The notes under the pieces: generated by a model | Databases searched by the model: none | The model's input: the letters and a program-made list of their open reading frames with translations, nothing else | Told to the model about the DNA's origin: nothing | DNA from: Candidatus Gastranaerophilales bacterium | GTDB taxonomy: Bacteria > Cyanobacteriota > Vampirovibrionia > Gastranaerophilales > Gastranaerophilaceae | DNA length: 64,000 nucleotides | Assembly: GCA_944323695.1 (NCBI GenBank) | Contig: CALUTI010000007.1 | Coordinates: 53,605 to 117,604, forward strand | Reading direction: 5' to 3' | Shown: positions 1 through 7,324 of the stretch, piece by piece | Layout: each line of letters begins with the position of its first letter | Numbering within the stretch: position 1 is the first letter of the stretch | Translations under genes and position numbers: made by a program

Positions 1-310
1 TTAATTTGTTTGTATAAAGACTGCTTGCTATTATTGAAAATCCGCATTGTGGAATTATTGCAGCCAAGCTTCCTATTAAAGGTCCGGTTTTTCCGGAGTT
101 TTTCATAAAATTGTTTACTTTATTTGCATAGTAATATTCAAAAAGCTCTATAAATACAAATACGATAAATAAAAACGGAATTGAGTGAATACTGTCGATT
201 AAAGCATCACATACCCATTCAGGAAAGCCTGTATTTTCAATGAGTTTATCTATTCCGCCAAATAAAAAATCATTAAACCCGAGAACTTTTTGTAAAAAAT
301 TAGTTATCAT
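1..310 (-). CDS. Partial permease, putative heavy-metal/manganese exporter (ArsP_2-like)
   Basis: The 5' part of a minus-strand gene: ATG at 310-308, 103 open codons, then it leaves the window at base 1. The translation has a short amphipathic start (MITNFLQKVLGFNDFLFGG), a hydrophobic helix near residues 50-65, and then a Gly/Pro/Cys-containing stretch, GSLAAIIPQCGFSIIAS. That last pattern resembles the first conserved block of the 10-TM putative permease family once called DUF2899 (ArsP_2, putative manganese or arsenical export). Family assignment is from memory of the motif and only a third of the protein is visible, so the substrate is not determinable. It is transcribed divergently from the gene at 419. 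Confidence 0.5.
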   Translation of the reverse strand, partial: MITNFLQKVLGFNDFLFGGIDKLIENTGFPEWVCDALIDSIHSIPFLFIVFVFIELFEYYYANKVNNFMKNSGKTGPLIGSLAAIIPQCGFSIIASSLYTNKL

Positions 311-418
311 ACCCGATTATCTTATTACGAAAAGGGTATATTTTCAAATCTATGAAAAAATCATAATTTATACACCAAGGCAATAGAAAATATTCTTTAG
401 CTGATTAAATCTATAAGT

Positions 419-1138
419 ATGAAAAAAATATTTGCAATGTTATTAATTTTATCTTTAGGATTACCTGTTTTGGCAAATGAAGAACAGGTTTTGGGCTATG
501 AACACATGTTTTGTGAAAAAGGCGCATTGAACGATAACGTCACAATAACAAACTTACACAATATAATCTGCAAAGGTAACGCTTTTAAAGTCGCATTTAA
601 CTGTGATTTTAAATCGGAATGTTCCAAAGCCGGTGACAGAGTAAATTTTGACGTGCCTGGCGCAATTTATACAAGAGAGGGAACCCTGTTGATTCCGGCA
701 TGTTCCAAAGTCGTCGGAACAATTATAAGAATTGAAAAACAAAGAGTTCCGAATAAAAATGCGCGTGTGTATATAAATTTTGAATGCTTAATCCTTCCGG
801 ATGGAACAGCCGTGCAGATGTCAGCAAAACCATGTACAAAAGACGGAGCATTAAAAGAAGGCGGATGGCATACCGCAGGCAAATTAATCGCCTATACATT
901 AGGGCTTGGAATTGTTGGTGCCGGTGCAGGTACAGGTTTTGCATTTATACCGAATCCCGCAAAGCTCGGTGTGGGTTATGCAATAGGTATTCCGGTCGGT
1001 ACAACCGTGGGTTTGATAACAGGACTTGTTACTCCCGGGCTAAAATATCATGCCAAAGCCGGTGAAAACATAGTATTAATTCTTTGCGAGGATTTGTGTC
1101 TGTGTAAACAATTGGATTGCAGCTGCAATCAACAATAA
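419..1138 (+). CDS. Exported Cys-rich protein of unknown function, TrbI/VirB10-like segment
   Basis: 239 residues. A typical signal peptide (Lys-Lys, hydrophobic core, cleavage near LANEE at about residue 19) predicts export. The mature part has many cysteines, including a Cys-rich tail (CEDLCLCKQLDCSCNQQ). The middle (residues about 85-135: GTLLIPACSKVVGTI, then a Val/Ile-rich strand and LILPDGTAVQM) is reminiscent of the beta-barrel of TrbI/VirB10 proteins. Two Gly-rich hydrophobic stretches follow at about 160-210. No secretion-system neighbours are present, so a role in conjugation is not supported. There is no clear Shine-Dalgarno before this ATG. A strong terminator follows at once. Confidence 0.7.
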   Translation: MKKIFAMLLILSLGLPVLANEEQVLGYEHMFCEKGALNDNVTITNLHNIICKGNAFKVAFNCDFKSECSKAGDRVNFDVPGAIYTREGTLLIPACSKVVGTIIRIEKQRVPNKNARVYINFECLILPDGTAVQMSAKPCTKDGALKEGGWHTAGKLIAYTLGLGIVGAGAGTGFAFIPNPAKLGVGYAIGIPVGTTVGLITGLVTPGLKYHAKAGENIVLILCEDLCLCKQLDCSCNQQ

Positions 1139-1168
1139 AAAAAAAACGGCTCAAAGCCGTTTTTTTTT
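1138..1168. terminator. Bidirectional rho-independent terminator
   Basis: An A-run, the inverted repeat ACGGCT-CAA-AGCCGT, and a run of nine Ts lie between two convergent genes. The A/T tails make it usable from both strands: for the exported protein gene on plus and for the cupin-esterase pair on minus. Confidence 0.85.
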
Positions 1169-1173
1169 ATGTA

Positions 1174-1479
1174 CTAAATTTTAATTAAGAAAAATTTACT
1201 GTCTTTAAGTGCAACAACTTTGTGCTGTTTATCTTTTTTAAACATAAGAATTTCACCTTTATCAATTTTGAATTTTTCAGCGTCAAAGTGGATTTCGATT
1301 TCACCGTCTAAAACATACACAGCCGCATCACAAACTGATGTATGGGTATCAATAATTTCATCTTTTTTTAGTGCAATAGCAGCGAGCATGCTGTCATTGT
1401 CTGCCATTAATACATTTTTTTCAAATCCGCCGTTGTCAAATCCGACAAGATCTTTTGCTTTTAGTACGTTAAAAAACAT
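1174..1479 (-). CDS. Small cupin-domain protein
   Basis: 101 residues, a single cupin barrel: residues about 35-95 carry the family rhythm (DTHTS.....AVYVLDGEIEI, then GEILMFKKDKQHKV). The first cupin motif has only one clear His, so metal binding is uncertain. A perfect AGGAGG lies just upstream of the ATG. The gene begins 12 bp after the esterase gene, so the two are one transcription unit; a stabilising or sensing role next to the hydrolase is only a guess. Confidence 0.75.
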   Translation of the reverse strand: MFFNVLKAKDLVGFDNGGFEKNVLMADNDSMLAAIALKKDEIIDTHTSVCDAAVYVLDGEIEIHFDAEKFKIDKGEILMFKKDKQHKVVALKDSKFFLIKI

Positions 1480-1491
1480 AGTTACCTCCTT

Positions 1492-2448
1492 TTAATCGTT
1501 AAATATCTGTTTTATTTTTTCACAAGCAAGCATAAAAGCTGCTTTAACCGGTTCGGTTTCTGAAAGCGCATTTAATACTATAAAATCATGGCATGTGCCG
1601 TTTATTCGGATATTGGAAACTTTTACGCCGGATTGGTCAAGTTTTGTTGCGTAAGCCTCTCCTTCATCCCGTAAAACATCATTTTCTGCTGTTATAATCA
1701 TTGCGGACGGCAAATTTTGTAATTCATCATTGGTTGAATTGATTGGTGATATATAAGGGTGTTTGCGCTTTTCCCTGTCTGGTTCGTATGCCTCCCAAAA
1801 CCATTCCATTGCTTTTTTGCTAAGCCATGGGCCGCCTGCAAAATCTTTGTAGGATTCTGTATCCATTTTTGAATTTGTGACTGGATAGAACAAAAGCTGG
1901 AATAATATATCAGGGCCGTTTTCTATTGAAGAACGAAGCGCCGTAACCGTTGCCATATTACCGCCTACGCTGTCACCTGCAATAACTATTTTTTCAGGAT
2001 TTATATTAAACTCTTTTGGCTTTTTATAGATGTATTCAAGCGTTTCGTAAATCTCATTGAGTGCTTGAGGGTATTTTGCCTCAGGAGAGCGGGAGTATTC
2101 CGGAAAAATTATGACGGAATTTGTTTGAACGGCAAATTGTCTTAGAAATCTGTCCCAGGAATTTTTGCTTCCTAAAATCCAGCCGCCGCCATGAATATAT
2201 AAAATTACCGGAAGTTTTTTGTTAGCTTTTTGCGGCTTAAAAATTCTGACAGGAACTTTGTAATTTGGGGTTTTTATGGTTGTATCTTCAACCTCTGCCT
2301 GAATATTTTTGTAATACTTTTGCTGAATATCTTCCAAAAATTGTCTTGCCTCCTCCGGTGAAAGTTCATATAGCGGTTTGCCGCCTTTGGAGGCCAGATT
2401 ATCAATAAATTTTTGGGTATCTTCCGTGAGATTTGGATTTTTTGACAT
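1492..2448 (-). CDS. Alpha/beta hydrolase, HSL-type esterase/lipase
   Basis: 318 residues. It has the hormone-sensitive-lipase family hallmarks: the oxyanion motif HGGGW at about residue 87, the nucleophile elbow GDSVGG at about 159, a catalytic Asp in ENDVLRDEGEAY at about 257, and a catalytic His in CHDF near the end. No signal peptide, so it should act in the cytoplasm on short-chain acyl or acetyl esters. AAGGAG lies 7 nt before the ATG. First gene of a two-gene unit with the cupin. Confidence 0.88.
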   Translation of the reverse strand: MSKNPNLTEDTQKFIDNLASKGGKPLYELSPEEARQFLEDIQQKYYKNIQAEVEDTTIKTPNYKVPVRIFKPQKANKKLPVILYIHGGGWILGSKNSWDRFLRQFAVQTNSVIIFPEYSRSPEAKYPQALNEIYETLEYIYKKPKEFNINPEKIVIAGDSVGGNMATVTALRSSIENGPDILFQLLFYPVTNSKMDTESYKDFAGGPWLSKKAMEWFWEAYEPDREKRKHPYISPINSTNDELQNLPSAMIITAENDVLRDEGEAYATKLDQSGVKVSNIRINGTCHDFIVLNALSETEPVKAAFMLACEKIKQIFND

Positions 2449-2582
2449 ATATACTCCTTTTTAAAAAAGATAATAGAAAGCGTAGGATATTACATTCCCT
2501 ATAAGATGAATAATGCGGTTTGGAAAAAAGATAAAAAAATTTCTTGCGTCAAAAATATTTTATGCTAAGATAATATTACTAA

Positions 2583-2640
<58 letters not shown>

Positions 2641-2656
<16 letters not shown>

Positions 2657-2702
2657 AATAAAAAAGATGGGTTTATCCCATCTTTTTTATTTACTTTGGG
2701 AC
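2641..2702 (+). repeat. 62-bp direct repeat, copy 1 (tRNA-Arg 3' end plus terminator)
   Basis: Identical over 62 bp to 2848-2909, beginning in the T arm of tRNA-Arg and running through the acceptor strand, terminator and ACTTTGGGAC. The 145 bp between the copies carry nested short inverted repeats (for example CGGATTTCC and GGAAATCC) and no gene. Could be a tandem duplication or the att scar of an element that once used this tRNA. Confidence 0.9.
2660..2688 (+). terminator. Terminator of tRNA-Arg
   Basis: AAAAAAGATGGG-TTTA-TCCCATCTTTTTT directly after the tRNA. The same hairpin is repeated 207 bp downstream as part of a longer direct repeat. Confidence 0.85.
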
Positions 2703-2847
2703 AAGATGAGAATGCTCTTTGCGTTTGAGCGGATTTCCGCACGGACGACACGAGTGAAACGAGTTAGTCCGGATAGCGAGAATATTGAGCGAAGTTGAAC
2801 CGCAGGTTCAATAGCGAAACTATTCGAGCGTAGAGGAAATCCAAGAC

Positions 2848-2909
2848 AATCGCATCCAGGGTAAATAAAAAAGATGGGTTTATCCCATCTTTTTTATTTA
2901 CTTTGGGAC
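2848..2909 (+). repeat. 62-bp direct repeat, copy 2
   Basis: Second copy of the tRNA-Arg 3' segment with terminator. It cannot form a tRNA because the 5' half is absent. It also supplies the 3' end of the minus-strand gene at 2894-3211 and may act as that gene's terminator. Confidence 0.9.
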
Positions 2910-3211
2910 CATTCTTTTGTAAAAAAGTTTCTAAATTCTTTAAAGGATTTGAAAACTTTTCGTATTCCTCTGTCTGTATAAAACCAAGTACTTGTGTATT
3001 TCCCGTTACTATAGTGATTTTGTATGAGATTACCTTCTTTATAGGTATGAATTATGTTAACAAGATTATGTTTTTTATCAAAATTGTATACTTTTTTGTG
3101 ATTTTCCATATTCCTTATAATGTGCGTGTTGCCGCCATAGACTCGCATCACTTTGTAATGAATAGGATTTCTTTTAGCAATGTTTATTGCTGTTTTAAAA
3201 TCTATAGGCAT
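2894..3211 (-). CDS. Small basic protein of unknown function
   Basis: 105 residues from the ATG at 3211, chosen because GGGAG lies 7 nt upstream; a longer frame reaches 3313 without a ribosome binding site. The protein is rich in Lys, Tyr, Asn and His (MPIDFKTAINIAKRN at the start, FKSFKEFRNFFTKEW at the end) and has no membrane segment. The last codons run into copy 2 of the tRNA-derived repeat, so its C-terminus may have been created by that duplication. No family recognised. Confidence 0.55.
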   Translation of the reverse strand: MPIDFKTAINIAKRNPIHYKVMRVYGGNTHIIRNMENHKKVYNFDKKHNLVNIIHTYKEGNLIQNHYSNGKYTSTWFYTDRGIRKVFKSFKEFRNFFTKEWSQSK

Positions 3212-3406
3212 TTTTTTACTCCCTGTATAAACACTAATATTATAATAATAAACTGTGAAAAAATTTTTTAAATAATTTTGTTTTTTGTGTAACGGATTAT
3301 TACACTGTTTCACTGTAAATTTAGCATAACCTTCTTTGATTTCTTGCTATCGCAATATTTTTATGCTAAGTTTTCAGATAGTTAAACAATATTAGAGGGA
3401 AAATTT

Positions 3407-6016
3407 ATGCTAACCGGAAATCAGATAAGACAGTTATATTTGGATTACTTTAAAGAAAAACATCAGCACACGATAGTTGAAAGTTCAAGTCTTGTGCCTG
3501 ATAACCCTACTGTTTTACTGACAACGGCGGGCATGCTTCAATTTTTACCGATATTTTTAGGCATTGTAAAATCGCCTTACAATCCGCCCCGTGCAACCTC
3601 TTGCCAAAAATGTGCAAGAGCCGGCGGTAAAGATTCCGATATTGAAAATGTAGGACGTACCCCGCGTCATCACACCTTTTTTGAAATGCTCGGAAACTTC
3701 TCTTTCGGCGACTATTATAAAAAGGAAGTTATTCCATGGGCTTGGGAATTTGTTACAGAAGTTCTGAAGCTTGATAAAGACAGACTCTGGATTACTATTT
3801 TTGAAACTGATGACGAAGCTTATGAAATTTGGCGCAGTGTCGGGGTTCCGGCTGACAGAATTAAGCGTAAAGGCAAAAAAGATAACTTTTGGGGGCCTCC
3901 GGGTGCTTCTGGTTCTTGCGGTCCGTGTTCGGAAATTCACTATGATTTAGGCGAACAATACAAATGTGATGATCCCAGAGGCTGTGGTATTGATACCTGC
4001 GAATGCGACAGATGGGTTGAAATTTGGAACCTTGTATTTACTGAATTGTATCAGGATGAAGAAGGCAATCAGTCACCTTTGGACAGCAAAAACGTTGATA
4101 CAGGCATGGGTTTGGAACGTATTACAATGGTTTGTCAAGGTGTTGCATCAACTTTTGAAACCGATCTTTTGAAACCGATTATGGATGAAGTTTCAAAAAT
4201 GTCCGGTGTTCCTTATAAAAAATCCGAAAAAACAGATATTTCATTGCGTATTATTACAGACCATGCAAGATGTGTAACCTTTTTGATTTCTGATGGTGTA
4301 ATCCCGGGAAATGAAGGCAGAAGTTACGTTTTGAGAATGATTTTGCGCCGCGCATTGCGCCATGGTAAAATGCTCGGGCTTGATTTGCCTTTCTTATACA
4401 AACTTGTTGATGTGGTTGTTGAGCATTACGGCGAAGCTTATCCTGATTTGGTTAAAAATAAAGCTAAAATTATGGATGTTATTAAAAAAGAAGAAGAACG
4501 TTTTGCCAAAACTCTTGACAGAGGCTACAAACTTCTTGATGAATTTATTTCTGCCAAAAAAGATATCGACGGCGAAAATGCGTTTAAACTCTATGATACA
4601 TTTGGTTTCCCGTTTGAATTGACAAAAGAAATTGCACAGGAAAACGGACTTAATGTTGATGAAGAAGGGTTTAAAAAAGCTATGCAGGAGCAGAAAGATC
4701 GTGCAAAAGCTGCAACTCAAAAAATCAGTGTTACAGGCGATATGAAATATGCCAAAATTGAAGAAAAAGTCGGTTCAACCGAATTTGTCGGATATGAACA
4801 AAATGAATGTGATGCAAAAATTCTCGACACGGTTGAGGGTGACGGATATGTTGATATAATTCTGGATAAAACACCTTTTTATGCAGAGTGCGGCGGTCAG
4901 GTCGGCGACAGCGGTTATATTGAAAATGAAAGTATGAAGACTGAAGTTTTAACCACATTTAAAGTAAATCAGCTTTTTGTACATCGTTCCAAATTAATTA
5001 ACGGTGATATTACAATAGGTGAAACAGTTCATGCGAAAATTGATGTTCCGCGTCGTGAAGAAATTAGGCTTCACCATACATCAGCACACCTCTTGCAGGC
5101 TGCTTTGATTAAGGTGTTGGGTGATGAAGTTCATCAGGCAGGTTCACAGGTGGAAGAAAATCGTATGCGTTTTGACTTTACCTTCTCTCGTGCTATGACG
5201 CCGGAAGAATTGTTCAAAGTTGAAGAAATTTTGAATAATTGGGTTTCAAAAGGTTTGAAAGTTTCAACCGAGGTTATGGATATCGAAAAAGCTAAACTTA
5301 CCGGTGCTACTGCGTTATTTGGCGAAAAATACGATGACGAAGTCAGAGTTGTTTCAATTGGTAATGAAACTTGTATTTCAAAAGAATTTTGTGCAGGAAC
5401 TCATGCAAGAAATACGCGTGATTTGCGCTTGGTTAAAATAGTTTCCGAAAGCGCAATTTCAGCAGGCACAAGACGTATTGAGCTTGTTGTGGCACGTTCT
5501 GCATTTGAGTTTATGAATGCGAAAGTTAAAGAGATGGACAAATTGTCTTTGATGTTCAAAACTCATTATGATGAAATCATTGAGCGGGTTGAAAAACTTT
5601 TGGAAGAAAATAAAGAACTCCAAAAAGAACTTACAAAAGCTAAAGAAGAAAATGCAAGAAGTAAATTTTCAACGTTTATCTCACGCGCTCAAGATATTGC
5701 GGGCGGGAAATTATTTATCTCTAAAATTGAAGATTATGATTCAGACGCAGTTAAAGCCGGAATTGAGCTTTTGGCAAATAAACTTGGCGAAAGTATCATT
5801 GTACTTGCAAATTCAAAAATGGTTATCGCAAAAGTTTCTGACGGTTTTGTGAAAAACGGAGTGAATGCAGGAAAAATCGTTGGTGAAATTGCAAGAGCAA
5901 CAGGTGCAAATGGCGGCGGACGTCCGAATTTCGCTCAAGGCGGTGTAAAAGACGCTTCAAAACTTGATGACATTTTGGCAAAGGTTGATGAAGAAATCAG
6001 AGCCGTTAAGATTTAG
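3407..6016 (+). CDS. alaS: Alanyl-tRNA synthetase
   Basis: 869 residues, normal length. Charges tRNA-Ala. Class II catalytic core at 1-250 (LLTTAGMLQFLP, RPRHHTFFEMLGNFSFGDYY-like block, GMGLERI), the alanine-recognition helices at 250-460, the editing domain with HHTSAHLL at about 555 and the zinc/editing CAGTHARN at about 665, a coiled coil at about 715-750, and the C-terminal DHHA1 domain ending in GGGRPNFAQGG. AGAGGG lies 9 nt before the ATG. No T-box leader is visible upstream. Confidence 0.98.
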   Translation: MLTGNQIRQLYLDYFKEKHQHTIVESSSLVPDNPTVLLTTAGMLQFLPIFLGIVKSPYNPPRATSCQKCARAGGKDSDIENVGRTPRHHTFFEMLGNFSFGDYYKKEVIPWAWEFVTEVLKLDKDRLWITIFETDDEAYEIWRSVGVPADRIKRKGKKDNFWGPPGASGSCGPCSEIHYDLGEQYKCDDPRGCGIDTCECDRWVEIWNLVFTELYQDEEGNQSPLDSKNVDTGMGLERITMVCQGVASTFETDLLKPIMDEVSKMSGVPYKKSEKTDISLRIITDHARCVTFLISDGVIPGNEGRSYVLRMILRRALRHGKMLGLDLPFLYKLVDVVVEHYGEAYPDLVKNKAKIMDVIKKEEERFAKTLDRGYKLLDEFISAKKDIDGENAFKLYDTFGFPFELTKEIAQENGLNVDEEGFKKAMQEQKDRAKAATQKISVTGDMKYAKIEEKVGSTEFVGYEQNECDAKILDTVEGDGYVDIILDKTPFYAECGGQVGDSGYIENESMKTEVLTTFKVNQLFVHRSKLINGDITIGETVHAKIDVPRREEIRLHHTSAHLLQAALIKVLGDEVHQAGSQVEENRMRFDFTFSRAMTPEELFKVEEILNNWVSKGLKVSTEVMDIEKAKLTGATALFGEKYDDEVRVVSIGNETCISKEFCAGTHARNTRDLRLVKIVSESAISAGTRRIELVVARSAFEFMNAKVKEMDKLSLMFKTHYDEIIERVEKLLEENKELQKELTKAKEENARSKFSTFISRAQDIAGGKLFISKIEDYDSDAVKAGIELLANKLGESIIVLANSKMVIAKVSDGFVKNGVNAGKIVGEIARATGANGGGRPNFAQGGVKDASKLDDILAKVDEEIRAVKI

Positions 6017-6233
6017 CTAATATTTTACGGTAAAGCTTATCTTCTATATGTTGATGTGTTTCAAGCATAAGATCACATTTGTTGCAGATAATTTCAGCCA
6101 GCGGTAAAAGATACATACAATCATCTTTATTTTTGAGATTTGATTCAAATGTCTTGTAAAAACATTTTGCAAGACAGCTTGTTTCGTATATATTGTCGCC
6201 TAATTTGTCGCATATTTCGGTTATTTCCTGCAT
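6006..6233 (-). CDS. Small Cys-containing protein of unknown function
   Basis: 75 residues, convergent with alaS and overlapping its last 11 bases. GGAGG 5 nt before the ATG supports translation. It looks all-helical, with cysteines at residues 8, 20, 24, 39, 50 and 53 (CDKL, CLAKC, ICNKC), which could bind a metal. No family recognised. Confidence 0.6.
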   Translation of the reverse strand: MQEITEICDKLGDNIYETSCLAKCFYKTFESNLKNKDDCMYLLPLAEIICNKCDLMLETHQHIEDKLYRKILAKS

Positions 6234-6354
6234 ATCGCCTCCGGTTTATTGTTTGGTTGGGTCTAATCTACAGTTTGGTTTTATACAAATTTACTTGTAT
6301 TTTATCCTAATTTACCATGTTGTATTTTGTTTGTCAATAAGTGATAATAATTAA

Positions 6355-6564
6355 ATGAATATTAAAGCATTGGGATTAAATATAAAAGCTGAAAGAAACA
6401 GAAAAGACATGTCTCAGGCGGAATTAGCCGAGATGGTTGATTTAAGTACAAATTCAATTACATCAATAGAGAAAGGCAGACAAATTCCTAATGCAATAAA
6501 TCTTTATCGAATTGCAAAAATTTTGGAAGTTGATATTAATGAATTATTTAAAGGTATAGAATAA
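6355..6564 (+). CDS. XRE-family helix-turn-helix regulator
   Basis: 69 residues, one Cro/CI-type HTH domain (AERNRKDMSQAELAEMVDLS, then SITSIEKGRQIPN) and nothing else. No clear Shine-Dalgarno. It sits alone before dut, separated by a short repeated sequence; target unknown. Confidence 0.85.
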   Translation: MNIKALGLNIKAERNRKDMSQAELAEMVDLSTNSITSIEKGRQIPNAINLYRIAKILEVDINELFKGIE

Positions 6565-6569
6565 ATCCT

Positions 6570-6598
6570 GATTGCTTTGCATTCGCTCGCAATGACAT
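6570..6598. repeat. Short interspersed repeat, Ser-free palindromic type
   Basis: The segment GATTGCTTTGCATTCGCTC followed by GCAATGACAT recurs with a few changes at 16261-16289 (GATTGCTTCGCGTTCGTTC). Members of this repeat family sit between genes and, near 20.2 kb, inside a coding frame. Confidence 0.65.
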
Positions 6599-6621
6599 AT
6601 AGTTTTATTACCGGAGGAATG

Positions 6622-7059
6622 ATGACTGTATTAAAAATAAAAAGACTGCCGCATAACAAAAGTGTTCCAAAGTATCAGACGGAAGGCGCTGCCGGAATGG
6701 ACTTGTGTGCTGCAATTGAGGAACCTGTTACATTAAAGCCGTTAGAACGTGCGCTTATTCCGACAGGTTTAAAAATTGAACTGGAGCATGGTTATGAAGC
6801 GCAAGTCAGACCTCGTTCAGGACTTTCAATAAAACATGGGATAACTCTTATTAACTGTGTCGGAACAATTGATGAGGATTACAGAGGTGAAGTCTGTGTT
6901 CCTGTTGTGAATTTGTCAAATGAAACTTACACAATTCAACCGGAAGAAAGAATTGCACAGATGATTATTGCTAAAGTTGAGCAGGCAAAAATTGAAGTCG
7001 TTACGGAATTAACTGAAACTGTCCGCGGCACCGGCGGTTTTGGCTCTACCGGAAAATAA
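6622..7059 (+). CDS. dut: dUTP diphosphatase
   Basis: 146 residues from the ATG at 6622, which has GGAGG 4 nt upstream; the frame extends to 6577 but that extension is the repeat sequence. Hydrolyses dUTP to dUMP and PPi, keeping uracil out of DNA and supplying dTMP synthesis. The five trimeric-dUTPase motifs are in order: AAGMDLCA, RPRSGLSIKHG, GTIDEDYRGEV, ERIAQMII and the C-terminal RGTGGFGSTG lid. A terminator follows. Confidence 0.96.
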   Translation: MTVLKIKRLPHNKSVPKYQTEGAAGMDLCAAIEEPVTLKPLERALIPTGLKIELEHGYEAQVRPRSGLSIKHGITLINCVGTIDEDYRGEVCVPVVNLSNETYTIQPEERIAQMIIAKVEQAKIEVVTELTETVRGTGGFGSTGK

Positions 7060-7060
7060 A

Positions 7061-7088
7061 AAGAGAACCTTTAAGGTTCTCTTTTTTT
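7061..7088. terminator. Terminator between dut and a convergent small gene
   Basis: AGAGAACCT-TTA-AGGTTCTCT followed by seven Ts. The minus-strand small gene at 7071-7247 places its stop codon in the loop of this hairpin. Confidence 0.85.
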
Positions 7089-7247
7089 GAATATTGAAAT
7101 TTCATTTGTTATATCTGCTAAGCTTGATTTAACGGCGTTATCAAATATATGCGGCACTTTTTCTGTTTTTTCATTATGCTGTATTTCCCAATAGTTGTCG
7201 GGAAGTTTTGGTAATCCTTTTGGTAATCTTTCAGAAAAATCAACCAT
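7071..7247 (-). CDS. 58-residue protein of unknown function
   Basis: ATG at 7247 with GGAG 8 nt upstream, open for 58 codons, stop in the loop of the shared terminator. The sequence begins MVDFSERLPKGLPKLPDN and continues with charged helical residues, without Cys or a membrane segment. The good ribosome binding site and the neat fit to the terminator argue that it is real. No family recognised. Confidence 0.55.
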   Translation of the reverse strand: MVDFSERLPKGLPKLPDNYWEIQHNEKTEKVPHIFDNAVKSSLADITNEISIFKKREP

Positions 7248-7324
7248 TTCTTAACTCCGTTTGTCTATTTAACGTATATAAAACTGAAAAACTTTATAGA
7301 ATTTACTGAAAACTTTACAACTTT

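Noticed and set aside
784..1065. 93-codon ORF inside the exported protein gene
   Set aside because: Out-of-frame shadow of the gene at 419-1138 without a ribosome binding site.
3314..3406. T-box leader before alaS
   Set aside because: The gap is under 100 bp and has no T-box core or antiterminator/terminator hairpins.
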